Assembly (NCBI GenBank): GCA_019419625.1
Contig: DXZO01000064.1
Location: 1-43,233 of the forward strand
DNA length: 43,233 nucleotides
Reading direction: 5' to 3'
From: Collinsella sp.
GTDB taxonomy: Bacteria > Actinomycetota > Coriobacteriia > Coriobacteriales > Coriobacteriaceae
A model generated the notes under the pieces. That model saw nothing but the letters and a program-made list of their open reading frames with translations. It did no database searches and was not told where the DNA came from. How positions within the stretch are numbered: the first letter of the stretch is position 1; each line of letters starts with the position of its first letter. Both the position numbers and the translations under genes were made by a program. Positions 33,161 through 42,468 of this stretch are shown in pieces.

Positions 33161-34552
33161 CTACTCCTCGGCATGTGCCCCATCAAGCTCATAGAACTTG
33201 GTGGATGCCGGCAGGAACATCAGGTCGACGTCGCCGATCGGGCCCGAACGGTTCTTGGCCACGACGATACGCGTAACGCCCTCGTCGGGTCGATCGTCGC
33301 GTGAGGCTTCGGCCTCGTCGGCGGAGCGGTCCAAGAACATAACGATATCGGCGTCCTGCTCGATGGAGCCCGATTCACGAAGGTCGGAAAGCTGCGGGCG
33401 CTTGCCGGTACGGGATTCGACCTGACGCGAAAGCTGCGACAGCGCGATGAGCGGGATCTTGAGCTCCTTGGCCATGATCTTCAGACCACGCGACATCTCA
33501 GAGACCTCGACAGTACGGCTCTCGGAGCGGCGTCCCGGCGGAGGACTCACCAGCTGCAGGTAGTCCAGGATGATGATAGCTTTCTCCTTGTTGTGGAGCA
33601 TACGGCGGCTCTTGGCGCGAATCTCGGTCACCGTGGTGCCGGGCGTATCGTCAATCAGAATATCGAGCTTGGACAAGGTCTGCGTGGCCTCGTTGATGTT
33701 GGCCCACTGCTCGGGACTAATGCGGCCCATGCGGAAGTCACTGATCGAGATCATGGCGTAGGCGCAAATCAGACGCTGGGCAATTTCCTTGCCCGACATC
33801 TCCAGAGAGAAGAAGCCGACGGTATAACCGGCAGCGGCAGCATTGAGCGCCAGATTCAGAGCGAACGACGTCTTACCCACAGCAGGGCGGGCGCCGATGA
33901 TGATGAGCTGGCCCTCGCGAAAACCCATGAGCATGCGGTCGAGCGACGGGAAGCCCGTGGGCACGCCCGCAGCCTGGCCACCGGCCTGGCACACTTCCTC
34001 GGCCTCGTTATAGGCCTCGACCATAAACTCGGTCAGCGTCTTGTAGCTCGACTTGACCTCGCGCGCCGTGACCTTGAGCAGCTTGCTCTCGGCTAGCTCG
34101 ACAACCTCTTTGGTGTCGGTGGGGGCGTTATATGCCAGCGCGTTAATCTCGTTGGTGGCGCCGATCAGCTCGCGCAGCATCGAATCGCGACGAACGATGG
34201 CGGCATGGTGCTGCCAGTTGACGAGCGACAGGGTCTGACCCATCAACTCCAAAATATACGCTTCGCCGCCCACGGCATCGAGCTTGTTGATGCTTCGCAG
34301 GTAATCGATCAGCGAGATGGAGTCGATGGGAATGCGACTGTTGTACATATCGACCATCGCGGTATAGATGGTCTTATGAATGGGCCGGTAGAAGTCATCG
34401 GGCTGCAGCTCGACCTGCGCCTCTTCGACCACCTCGGGCGATAGCAGCATAGCGGCCAGTACATTGGCCTCTGCATCTTGGTTTTGGGGAAGACCCAACT
34501 TGGAACCGCGGTCCTCAACCGTCAGCCCGGTCTCCCTATCGTCGTATGCCAT
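33161..34552 (-). CDS. dnaB: Replicative DNA helicase
   Basis: A 463-residue hexameric helicase that opens DNA at the replication fork. The N-terminal domain shows PQNQDAEANVLAAMLLSPEVV and DFYRPIHKTIYTAMVDMY. The C-terminal RecA-like domain has Walker A GARPAVGKTSFALNLAL, FFSLEMSGKEIAQRL, Walker B AIIILDYLQL and ALSQLSRQVESR. DLRESGSIEQDADIVMFLDR follows near the end. No intein is seen. The start is ATG 34552, with GAGG 6 bases upstream; an ATG four codons earlier overlaps that site. It is separated from rplI by a terminator, so it should have its own promoter within 34553-34707, where no clear box was found. Confidence 0.96.
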   Translation of the reverse strand: MAYDDRETGLTVEDRGSKLGLPQNQDAEANVLAAMLLSPEVVEEAQVELQPDDFYRPIHKTIYTAMVDMYNSRIPIDSISLIDYLRSINKLDAVGGEAYILELMGQTLSLVNWQHHAAIVRRDSMLRELIGATNEINALAYNAPTDTKEVVELAESKLLKVTAREVKSSYKTLTEFMVEAYNEAEEVCQAGGQAAGVPTGFPSLDRMLMGFREGQLIIIGARPAVGKTSFALNLALNAAAAGYTVGFFSLEMSGKEIAQRLICAYAMISISDFRMGRISPEQWANINEATQTLSKLDILIDDTPGTTVTEIRAKSRRMLHNKEKAIIILDYLQLVSPPPGRRSESRTVEVSEMSRGLKIMAKELKIPLIALSQLSRQVESRTGKRPQLSDLRESGSIEQDADIVMFLDRSADEAEASRDDRPDEGVTRIVVAKNRSGPIGDVDLMFLPASTKFYELDGAHAEE

Positions 34553-34707
34553 GAGCATCCTCATTCATATCGCTTGCGAGCATCCATAGTATCAGCCACG
34601 GTCCCAAAACGCGCCGCGCGCCGCCAATCATCACCGAACCAAACGGATGAACGGTCCTGTATATAGGACTTCGACGCAACGTTCACCATGACACTCACTC
34701 AGCGCAA

Positions 34708-34746
34708 ATAAAACAAAAGGGCGCCCTGGTTTCCCAGAGCGCCCTT
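34708..34746 (-). terminator. Terminator of the rpsF-ssb-rpsR-rplI operon
   Basis: A 12-pair stem with one mismatch (34717-34729 with 34734-34746), followed on the minus strand by a T-rich run (34708-34718), 32 bases after the rplI stop. Confidence 0.85.
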
Positions 34747-34778
34747 CTTAGAACAAGATTGTTGCGTTGCAGCAAATG

Positions 34779-35318
34779 CTACTCGGCAGCAGCCTCAGTC
34801 TCGACCTCGGCGGTCTCGGCCTCGGCGGCCTCAGCGGCCTCCTCAACCTCAGCCTCGGCAGCGAGCTCCTCGGCGGTAACGCCGACGAGAACGACAACCT
34901 CGGCCTTGATCTCGCGGTACAGCGAGATGGCAACGGTGTGGGCACCGGCAACCTTGATGGGCTTACCGAGCTCGACGCGCTTGCGGTCGATGTCCATACC
35001 GAGCTGAGCCTTGATGGCGTCAGCGATCATAGCGGCGGTAACGGAGCCAAAGAGGATGCCCTCGTCGCCGACCTTGACGTCAACGGTGACCGTCTTGCCC
35101 TCGAAGGCAGCCTTGGTCTCGTTGGCGGTAGCCAGACGGACGGCCTCGCGCTTGGCGATGTTGTTGCGACGCTCGTCAAGCTGCTTGAGGTTGCCCTTGG
35201 TGGCGGCAACAGCGAGCTTCTTGGGGAACAGGAAGTTCTCAGCGTAACCCTGAGCGACCTCTACGACGTCACCCTCGCCGCCCTTGCCCTTGATCTCATC
35301 GAGAAGAATAACCTTCAT
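34779..35318 (-). CDS. rplI: 50S ribosomal protein L9, with Glu/Ala-rich tail
   Basis: A 179-residue ribosomal protein. The N-domain is classical: MKVILLDEIKGKGGEGDVVE then GYAENFLFPKKLAVAAT, followed by the long connecting helix and the C-domain (about residues 80-148). It binds 23S rRNA at the base of the L1 stalk. Usual length is 147-150. Here about 30 extra residues, almost only Glu, Ala, Val and Thr, form an acidic C-terminal tail. It is the last gene of the operon, 15 bases after rpsR. Confidence 0.95.
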   Translation of the reverse strand: MKVILLDEIKGKGGEGDVVEVAQGYAENFLFPKKLAVAATKGNLKQLDERRNNIAKREAVRLATANETKAAFEGKTVTVDVKVGDEGILFGSVTAAMIADAIKAQLGMDIDRKRVELGKPIKVAGAHTVAISLYREIKAEVVVLVGVTAEELAAEAEVEEAAEAAEAETAEVETEAAAE

Positions 35319-35333
35319 GATGCGTCTCCCTTC

Positions 35334-35600
35334 TTAGCCGCGGTCGCGGTTGCCACGAGAGGAAACCACGGGGACGGTGTACGGCAGGAGAGCCATCTCG
35401 CGGGCGCGCTTGATGGCGTTGGCGATGTCATGCTGATGCTGCGTGCAAGCGCCAGTGACGCGACGGGGCTTGATCTTGCCACGGTCGGTCATGTACTTAC
35501 GGAGAAGCTGAGTGTCCTTATAGTCGATGAACTCAGTGTTCTCCTTGCAGAACTGGCAGTACTTACGACGCGGCTGACGTGCAGAAAAATCATTAGCCAT
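35334..35600 (-). CDS. rpsR: 30S ribosomal protein S18
   Basis: An 88-residue protein of the small-subunit platform that pairs with S6. Motifs: RRKYCQFCKENTEFIDYKD, then LLRKYMTDRGKIKPRRVTGAC and HQHDIANAIKRAREMALLPY. The CxxC with a later Cys suggests the zinc-binding type of S18. The start is ATG 35600, giving MANDFSARQ, with GAAAGG about 10 bases upstream. The frame is open 17 codons further, but without support. It lies between ssb and rplI, the conserved order. Confidence 0.95.
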   Translation of the reverse strand: MANDFSARQPRRKYCQFCKENTEFIDYKDTQLLRKYMTDRGKIKPRRVTGACTQHQHDIANAIKRAREMALLPYTVPVVSSRGNRDRG

Positions 35601-35672
35601 GTCAAAATACCTTTCGTTTGGCAACTTCGGCGAACCGAAGCCACCTCTCACTCAAAAATAGGTGAACAACCC

Positions 35673-36125
35673 TTAGAACGGGATGTCCTCATCGTAGACG
35701 TCGACCGCGGGCGGCGTAGCCACCGGTGCGGCGGGACGTGCTGCGGGCGCGGGAGCTGCGGGGGCGTAACCGCCCTGATCGTAGCCACCCTGGCCACCAC
35801 GGGAGCTCATAAACTCGATCTCATCGACGATGACCTCGAGCTTGCTCCGGCGCTGACCGTCGCGCTCCCAAGAGCTGTAGCGCAGCTTGCCCTCGATCGC
35901 GACCTTGTTTCCCTTTGCCAGGAAACGGCTCACGGCCTCGGCGCGGGTGCCGAACATGGTGCAGTCGACAAAGTTGGGATAGTCCTCCCACTCGCCAGTC
36001 TGCGCGTTGCGGCGACGATCGTTCACGGCGACGCCAAAGGACAGAACCTGGGTTCCGCCGGCGGTGGCGCGCAGCTCGGGATCGCGGGTGAGGTTACCGG
36101 TGATGTTCACTCGATTGATGCTCAT
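35673..36125 (-). CDS. ssb: Single-stranded DNA-binding protein
   Basis: A 150-residue protein with an N-terminal OB fold (about residues 1-108): MSINRVNITGNLTRDPELRAT, VNDRRRNAQTGEWEDYPNFVDCTMFGTRAE and GNKVAIEGKLRYSSWERDGQ. A Gly/Gln/Ala/Pro-rich flexible linker follows, then the acidic tip DEDIPF that recruits repair and replication partners. It lies between rpsF and rpsR, the conserved operon order. ATG 36125 has AGAGGAAG upstream. Confidence 0.95.
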   Translation of the reverse strand: MSINRVNITGNLTRDPELRATAGGTQVLSFGVAVNDRRRNAQTGEWEDYPNFVDCTMFGTRAEAVSRFLAKGNKVAIEGKLRYSSWERDGQRRSKLEVIVDEIEFMSSRGGQGGYDQGGYAPAAPAPAARPAAPVATPPAVDVYDEDIPF

Positions 36126-36173
36126 AACTCACTACTTCCTCTTGGGGCACAAGCCCAGTCCAAAACGACAGTC

Positions 36174-36467
36174 TTACTCCTGGTCGTCGCGACGGACGAT
36201 CATGTGGCGGACCACAGCGTCGGTGATGCGCAGGACGCGATCAAGCTCGGCGATCTGGGTAGGATCTGCGTGGAAGTTGATGAGGGTGTAGTCACCATCG
36301 GTGAGGTCGTTGATCTCGTAGGCGAGCTTGCGCTTGCCCCACTCGTCAACGGAGTCGACCTTGCCAGCGCCCTCAGCGATCGTGGTATCGATACGCTTCA
36401 TAACAGCGAGACGAGTCTCGGGGTCGAGCGACGGGTCAACAAAGAACAGCAGTTCATAAGCCTTCAT
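36174..36467 (-). CDS. rpsF: 30S ribosomal protein S6
   Basis: A 97-residue protein with the S6 signature MKAYELLFFVDPSLDPETR, KRIDTTIAEGAGKVDSVDEWGKRKLAYEI and YTLINFHADPTQIAELDRVLRITDAVVRHMIVR. It binds 16S rRNA with S18. The start is ATG 36467, with GAGGAGGTG upstream. First gene of the operon. A good promoter is at 36539-36567, giving a leader of about 65 bases that contains a hairpin. Confidence 0.95.
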   Translation of the reverse strand: MKAYELLFFVDPSLDPETRLAVMKRIDTTIAEGAGKVDSVDEWGKRKLAYEINDLTDGDYTLINFHADPTQIAELDRVLRITDAVVRHMIVRRDDQE

Positions 36468-36493
36468 ATTGTCACCTCCTCTGGGCAAATGTG

Positions 36494-36522
36494 GCTTCAG
36501 GTCGTGAAGGTGCGCCTGAAGC
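36494..36522 (-). promoter_or_regulatory. Leader hairpin of the rpsF operon
   Basis: An 8-bp stem (36494-36501 with 36515-36522) with a 13-base loop in the predicted 5' leader of rpsF. The S6:S18 complex is known to bind rpsF leaders in several bacteria. I could not match the required CCG bulge with certainty, so this is only a candidate. Confidence 0.35.
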
Positions 36523-36538
36523 AGGAAAAGACTTGGTA

Positions 36539-36567
36539 ATAATATCTTTCAACCTCCTAGGCTGCAA
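36539..36567 (-). promoter_or_regulatory. Promoter of the rpsF-ssb-rpsR-rplI operon
   Basis: On the minus strand: TTGCAG (36562-36567), a 17-bp spacer and TATTAT (36539-36544). Transcription would start near 36532. Confidence 0.7.
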
Positions 36568-36928
36568 GAATATGCAGCTACAACCTCATGACCTCCACAT
36601 ATGCCCATACTCACACGACGTTTCATGCGCATTCCAACCAAATGCTGACCAAAAGCTTGACGGATCTGTTGACAAGATACGGTGCCGTGGGGACAAGCTG
36701 AGCCAAGCCGCAGGTCAACGGGCACAAGGCTGTGGTCGCAAAATGCATACCAGTGGCCCACAGCACCACCCAAAGATTTTTAAATTCATTGCCAAGTCGC
36801 TTATGAATACCCTTTTTTGAACAATTGAGTTGATCAACCACGCTGGTCGGAAGCCGTTTTTTGGCACCTCAAGCCCCACTGCAGCGCCAAGCACGGCCAA
36901 GCGTTTTAAAAAATGCCAACTTTTCTGT
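36568..36928. other. Non-coding stretch between the rpsF promoter and the tRNA promoter
   Basis: About 360 bases of lower GC than the surroundings. Several short open frames exist on both strands, but none has a ribosome site or a recognisable product. A GTTGATCAAC palindrome lies near 36830. A TTGACA lies at 36669-36674 on the plus strand, but no suitable -10 follows it. I see no tRNA, riboswitch or DnaA boxes. Confidence 0.5.
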
Positions 36929-36956
36929 TTGCACTTTGCGATTCCTCGTGTATACT
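36929..36956 (+). promoter_or_regulatory. Promoter of the tRNA-Ser genes
   Basis: TTGCAC (36929-36934), a 16-bp spacer and TATACT (36951-36956), 17 bases before the first tRNA. Confidence 0.7.
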
Positions 36957-36972
36957 GACTTTCGCATTTAAC

Positions 36973-37063
36973 GGAGAGTTGTCCGAGTGGCCGAAGGAGC
37001 ACGATTGGAAATCGTGTAGGCGTCAAAAGCGTCTCCAGGGTTCAAATCCCTGACTCTCCGCCA
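36973..37063 (+). tRNA. tRNA-Ser (anticodon GGA)
   Basis: A class II tRNA of 88 bases plus encoded CCA (37061-37063). Acceptor stem is 36973-36979 with 37053-37059. Anticodon stem is 37000-37004 with 37012-37016, and its loop gives anticodon GGA at 37007-37009, reading UCC and UCU. A long variable arm is present and the T loop is TTCAAAT. A terminator hairpin follows (37073-37096). Confidence 0.95.
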
Positions 37064-37072
37064 GTTAATTCC

Positions 37073-37102
37073 AAAGCAGGCCTTCGAGCCTGCTTTGTTT
37101 TT
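37073..37102 (+). terminator. Terminator between the two tRNA-Ser genes
   Basis: A perfect 9-bp stem (37073-37081 with 37088-37096), loop CTTCGA, then GTTTTT. Only 9 bases separate it from the next tRNA, which has no visible promoter of its own. Confidence 0.8.
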
Positions 37103-37111
37103 ACCCCACGC

Positions 37112-37202
37112 GGAGGGGTGGCAGAGTGGTTGAATGCGGCGGTCTCGAAAACCGTTTGGCCTGTATAAGGTCACGAGGGTTCGAATCCCTCCTCCTCCGC
37201 CA
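37112..37202 (+). tRNA. tRNA-Ser (anticodon CGA)
   Basis: A class II tRNA of 88 bases plus encoded CCA (37200-37202). Acceptor stem is 37112-37118 with 37192-37198 (one G-T pair). The anticodon loop gives CGA at 37146-37148, reading UCG. A long variable arm is present and the T loop is TTCGAAT. Its last 25 bases (37177-37201) are repeated in inverted orientation at 37267-37291. Confidence 0.94.
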
Positions 37203-37213
37203 TTTTGGTTGAG

Positions 37214-37240
37214 AAAGCTCCCGAAAACGGGGGCTTTTTT
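37214..37240 (+). terminator. Terminator after tRNA-Ser (CGA)
   Basis: A 10-bp stem with one wobble pair (37214-37223 with 37228-37237), loop AAAA, then a run of six T. Confidence 0.88.
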
Positions 37241-37266
37241 GTTTAGAGTCCCTTACAAGCAAATAC

Positions 37267-37425
37267 GGCGGAGGAGGAGGGATTCGAACCCGCCAGGGCG
37301 CGGAGCGTAAAGAAAACGCGCCAGTGGCGCGTTTTTAGCGCAGCGCGGTCGGCGTAAGCCGACCGGATAAATTTTGAGCGCTGCTCAAAATTTAGACATC
37401 CCTCCTATTCAACCACGCCCCCATC
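37267..37425 (-). repeat. tRNA-Ser-derived inverted fragment with a folded insert
   Basis: 37267-37291 is an exact inverted copy of the last 25 bases of the tRNA-Ser (CGA) gene. Reading the minus strand, a piece resembling the tRNA D-arm region (GTGGTTGAATAGG, about 37404-37416) precedes it. About 110 bases in between are made of hairpins: 37313-37322 with 37326-37335, 37347-37353 with 37358-37364, and 37369-37379 with 37383-37393. It could be a tRNA pseudogene with an insert, an old attachment site, or a tRNA-derived mobile hairpin. The rest of the gap up to the gene at 37572 shows nothing recognisable. Confidence 0.55.
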
Positions 37426-37571
37426 GCGTTCAGCATCGACCCAGATCCCCAAACATGGAACCTACGCCCGCATCCAGTCCCGACCGTTTGCCGAGCAATA
37501 GGGTCGCAATCGGCGCCGAACATGTACTATGTACGGGCATTGTCCAAATCCGTAATCCAAAGGACCCCATC

Positions 37572-38261
37572 TTGCCCGTCGTCGCCGCTATGACCGTTAC
37601 CTCACACGCCACGGATGCCATGGTCGCCATCCCGTTTTGGCTCGAAATGTTCGCCGTCGTCGCGGCTTCAATCTCGGGCGTGTTGGTCGCGCGCGAGCAC
37701 AAACTCGACCTGGTGGGTGCAGTTGCGCTCGCCGTGGTCTGTGGCTTGGGCGGCGGTCTTTTACGCGACATGACGCTGCAGGTGGGCAACGTCTACATCC
37801 TCAACCAGCCAATGGCGCTGCCGCTTTCCATTGCCACGGCAGCCATCATCTATATTTTCCCGGCAATCGTCGACAAGCCCGAAAAACTCATTCCCCTGCT
37901 CGACATCATCTCGGTCGGCATCTACGCCGCCACTGGAGCAGACAAGGCGCTGGTCTACGGCTTTGCACCGGCGGTGTGCATCATGATGGGCTTTTTCACC
38001 GCGGTGGGCGGCGGCATGCTGCGCGACAGTTTTATGGGCGTGGTACCGGGCATTTTCCAGCGCACCAACTTCTATGCCATCGCAGCCATCGCCGGCTCGG
38101 CGAGCTATGTATGCCTTGTCATGAGCGGTGTCGTCAGCAACATCACCGCGTTGATCGTATGCGTTGCGGTAACCATGGGGCTGCGCTGGCTGTCGCTGCG
38201 TTTTGACATCAAAAGCCCCACCGAAGAGGACATCGCGCGCTTTTTGCACCACAAAAAGTAG
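37572..38261 (+). CDS. TRIC (UPF0126) family cation channel protein
   Basis: A 229-residue membrane protein with seven hydrophobic segments arranged as two repeats. The repeat signatures are GAVALAVVCGLGGGLLRDM and APAVCIMMGFFTAVGGGMLRDS, each with the GGGxxRD motif of bacterial TRIC channels. Members of this family are trimeric potassium-permeable channels. I take TTG 37572 as the start because AAAGGA lies 7 bases upstream. ATG 37590 is a possible alternative, and the open frame upstream runs back into the tRNA-derived region without coding character. Confidence 0.88.
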   Translation: MPVVAAMTVTSHATDAMVAIPFWLEMFAVVAASISGVLVAREHKLDLVGAVALAVVCGLGGGLLRDMTLQVGNVYILNQPMALPLSIATAAIIYIFPAIVDKPEKLIPLLDIISVGIYAATGADKALVYGFAPAVCIMMGFFTAVGGGMLRDSFMGVVPGIFQRTNFYAIAAIAGSASYVCLVMSGVVSNITALIVCVAVTMGLRWLSLRFDIKSPTEEDIARFLHHKK

Positions 38262-38367
38262 ATTGCGCGGGCTCATCCTTCGAAATGCAACCGAGAGGTT
38301 CTTTTAGAGCGCCCACGCGTTGGGTACCCTGTTAGGTGCATATCGAGCATCTGACGAAGGATTCACT

Positions 38368-39513
38368 ATGCCCCACAATCAATTCCCGTCGACCCAACGC
38401 CGTAAAGCGTGGGGCCGCATCACCATCCTATTCGCGCTCATCGCTCTGGCGCTCACCGCACTTCCCGCTACGGCTCTTGCCGGCACGGACACCGCAGGCA
38501 ACGTACTTGCGACCGACAATGACGCCAATTCGTCCGGCGTCGAAGGTGACCTGTACTGGGCAGGTCAGGCCCTCAACTTGGACGATGCGTCCATCGGCCG
38601 CGACATAATTGCAGCAGGCGAGAGCCTCTCCATCCGCGACTGCACGGTGGGCGGCGCCGTCCGCTTGGCGGCGCGCACCATCGACATTGCCAAGACTACG
38701 GTTGATGGCAGCGTGACCGTTGCCGGCCAGCATGTCGTGCTCAATTCCGACAGCACCGCCAACTGCTTCTATGCGATAGGCGAGACGGTTGCCCTGCGCG
38801 GCTCTACCAAGTCGGCAGCGCTTGCGGGCGATACGGTGACTATCGATGGCACCGTCGAGGGCGATGTCGAGGTTTGGGCCGATAAGCTCATCCTGGGCAA
38901 GAACGCCCACATCACCGGCACCGTGAACGCGCACGTCTCCGAGGACCCCGAGCGCGCCGCGGGAGCCGAGGTCGGCGCGCTCAAGATCGACCGCACCGAG
39001 AGCGAGGATACTTCCACCGTTAACGATGTCATCGGCGGTATCGTCGCCGCGGCACTCTCGACTTGCTTTGTCGCCCTACTGCTCGAACTCGTCTTTCCGC
39101 GCGCAACCGCCAGCGCCGCCGGCATGCTCCACCAGCGCCCCATGCCCCTGTGGGTGAGCGGTCTTCTGGGCACGATTGCTATCGTCCCCGCCGTCCTACT
39201 GCTAATTATCTCTATCGCTGGTCTGTCGCTTGCCGGAGCCCTCATGTGCGGTGTTATTGGCATCGCGCTGGTGTCGAGTGCCTTCGCGGGCTGCGCCATT
39301 GCCCGCATGGTCGGACACAACCAGAACCGCTACGCCATGGCAGCCGCCGGCGGCGTGATCGCAGGTGCACTTACGGCAATCCCCCTCGTAGGCGATTTCA
39401 TCAGCGGCGTGGCCTTTGTCTTCACGCTCGGCTATGTTATCCAGATCATCTGGCGCAACGCCCACCTCAAGTCGCAACAGTCGGCTAACACGCCAGGACT
39501 CCCCACCGCTTAG
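38368..39513 (+). CDS. Membrane protein with bactofilin-like (polymer-forming) beta-helix domain
   Basis: A 381-residue protein. A basic N-terminus is followed by a signal segment with a probable cut at TALAG (near residue 39). Residues about 60-195 are short repeated strands with the bactofilin-like rhythm, for example GRDIIAAGESLSIRD, GGAVRLAARTIDIAKT and GTVEGDVEVWADKLILGKNA. The last third has four hydrophobic helices, including LLGTIAIVPAVLLLIISIAGL. A polymer-forming domain on the outer face joined to a C-terminal membrane domain is seen in several uncharacterised Gram-positive proteins; function unknown. ATG 38368 has GAAGGA upstream. The gene ends at a cluster of three hairpins shared with typA. 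Confidence 0.8.
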   Translation: MPHNQFPSTQRRKAWGRITILFALIALALTALPATALAGTDTAGNVLATDNDANSSGVEGDLYWAGQALNLDDASIGRDIIAAGESLSIRDCTVGGAVRLAARTIDIAKTTVDGSVTVAGQHVVLNSDSTANCFYAIGETVALRGSTKSAALAGDTVTIDGTVEGDVEVWADKLILGKNAHITGTVNAHVSEDPERAAGAEVGALKIDRTESEDTSTVNDVIGGIVAAALSTCFVALLLELVFPRATASAAGMLHQRPMPLWVSGLLGTIAIVPAVLLLIISIAGLSLAGALMCGVIGIALVSSAFAGCAIARMVGHNQNRYAMAAAGGVIAGALTAIPLVGDFISGVAFVFTLGYVIQIIWRNAHLKSQQSANTPGLPTA

Positions 39514-39518
39514 CCACC

Positions 39519-39580
39519 AACCGCCACAAAGGGGACAGGCACCTTTGTGGTGGTGCAAGCGAACCTGTCCCCCTTGCACC
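39519..39580. repeat. Two adjacent REP-like hairpins
   Basis: The first (39519-39554) is the inverted counterpart of 2054-2092, with stem 39524-39532 / 39542-39550 and one mismatch over 36 bases. The second (39552-39559 with 39573-39580) encloses CCTGTCCC. Both lie in the gap between the convergent bactofilin-like gene and typA. Confidence 0.7.
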
Positions 39581-39582
39581 AA

Positions 39583-39615
39583 AAAGGGCGCCGACCATCT
39601 CGGTCGGCGCCCTTT
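39583..39615. terminator. Bidirectional terminator between the bactofilin-like gene and typA
   Basis: A perfect 14-bp stem (39583-39596 with 39602-39615) with a 5-base loop, A-rich on the left flank and T-rich on the right, 28 bases after the typA stop. Confidence 0.88.
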
Positions 39616-39642
39616 CTTGTTAGACGCTATAAAACCCAGCGC

Positions 39643-41481
<1,839 letters not shown>

Positions 41482-41598
41482 GTAGTTCCCCTATCTTCTA
41501 TCCATATACAAACGGCACGCGTATGCGGCCCGCCCAGCGATACAACGCTCAGCGGGAATATTGAGCCTTTTACCGAAAACTCGTTTATTTTAGCGATT

Positions 41599-42048
41599 TT
41601 AGATAAGAGGGGTTTCCTCACCTGCAGGTTCAGGGTCGCTCCACATAAAACCATCGCCGGCACCCATGCCCTCATACAGCACGTATGCCGAAAAACCGCT
41701 CTCGAGCGTGGTTTCGAAGAAGCTCACGAGCAGGGCGTCGTGATAGCCGCCGTCAATTTCGACACAACCGGTGTAGCCGATGGCATAGCGGGCGATGCGG
41801 CCCAGGCCCTCGTCCTTAAGACCCATCTTGTGCTCGGAGATAAAGTTGGTGGCCGCCTCGAGGCATGCCTCTTCGCCGTCCTCGTCGAGCGCCGCCAGAT
41901 ATCGGTTGGAAGCAGCGTCCTCGATCGCCACAACTACGCCCGGGTTCTCGCCGGCGGCAAGGTCGTCCAAGAACGCACCAATCAGGTCACACACCATGGC
42001 GTCGAGCTCGGCGGAGACGTTACCGGCGTCCTGCATATCCTGTGCCAT
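41599..42048 (-). CDS. Acidic protein of unknown function
   Basis: A 149-residue, strongly acidic soluble protein without signal or membrane segment. Helical N-terminus (SAELDAMVCDLIGAFLDDLAAG), a central strand-rich part (GVVVAIEDAASNRYLAAL), then RIARYAIGYTGCVEIDGGYHDALLVSFFE and FSAYVLYEGMGAGDGFMWSDPEP. No family is recognised. A good ribosome site, GGAAGG, precedes ATG 42048, and the codon pattern matches its neighbours. It lies 30 bases after the next small gene on the same strand, so they are probably in one transcript with the BFN-domain gene. Confidence 0.65.
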   Translation of the reverse strand: MAQDMQDAGNVSAELDAMVCDLIGAFLDDLAAGENPGVVVAIEDAASNRYLAALDEDGEEACLEAATNFISEHKMGLKDEGLGRIARYAIGYTGCVEIDGGYHDALLVSFFETTLESGFSAYVLYEGMGAGDGFMWSDPEPAGEETPLI

Positions 42049-42078
42049 CTTTAGACCTTCCCATCGAGTCTGGCGTCG

Positions 42079-42435
42079 TTACAGTTCTTGTGCCTCGGCA
42101 GCGATCTTGGCGGCAGCGTCGCGGGCGCGCATCATATCCATCGCGCGCTTGTCGAGTACCTTGATCTGGTTGGTCAGCATGACCGCATCGACCACACCCC
42201 AGATTACCAAGCCTGTTGAAATCGAAAACCCAAGCGCACCAACTGTACCACGAAGGCGCGAGCAGATTGCCGCGACAAGGGCGGAGACGACAACCATCTT
42301 GATAAACGAGCCGCGGCGCTCGCGAAGCGTGCGGGCCTGCGTCACATAGGCAATGCGAGCCGCCTCAGAAGCCTCCGAGCGCATCTGGGCCTCGCGTGCA
42401 ATGGCCGCCGCCTCAGCCGACATACCGCTGGCCAT
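42079..42435 (-). CDS. Small membrane protein of unknown function
   Basis: A 118-residue protein. An Ala/Glu/Arg-rich N-terminal helix (AEAAAIAREAQMRSEASEAA) is followed by two hydrophobic segments (about residues 47-61 and 68-87, AVSALVAAICS-like and GFSISTGLVIWGVVDAVML), then a helical tail (KRAMDMMRARDAAAKIAAEA). No family is recognised. ATG 42435 has GGAGTG 7 bases upstream. An ATG at 42468, directly after the upstream gene's stop, has no ribosome site and gives 11 more residues. Confidence 0.6.
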   Translation of the reverse strand: MASGMSAEAAAIAREAQMRSEASEAARIAYVTQARTLRERRGSFIKMVVVSALVAAICSRLRGTVGALGFSISTGLVIWGVVDAVMLTNQIKVLDKRAMDMMRARDAAAKIAAEAQEL

Positions 42436-42468
42436 CAGCGAACACTCCGCAACCCTGCCGCCCCGCAT

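Noticed and set aside
34767..36539. Long plus-strand open frame opposite rplI, rpsR and ssb
   Set aside because: It spans four well-defined genes on the other strand; it arises from GC-skewed codon use.
36568..36928. Possible replication origin near dnaB and ssb
   Set aside because: No DnaA-box cluster (TTATCCACA type) or AT-rich unwinding stretch is visible, and dnaA, dnaN and gyrB are absent.
37177..37291. Prophage or island attachment site at tRNA-Ser
   Set aside because: The repeat is inverted rather than direct, and no integrase or phage gene lies nearby; kept only as a finding on structure.
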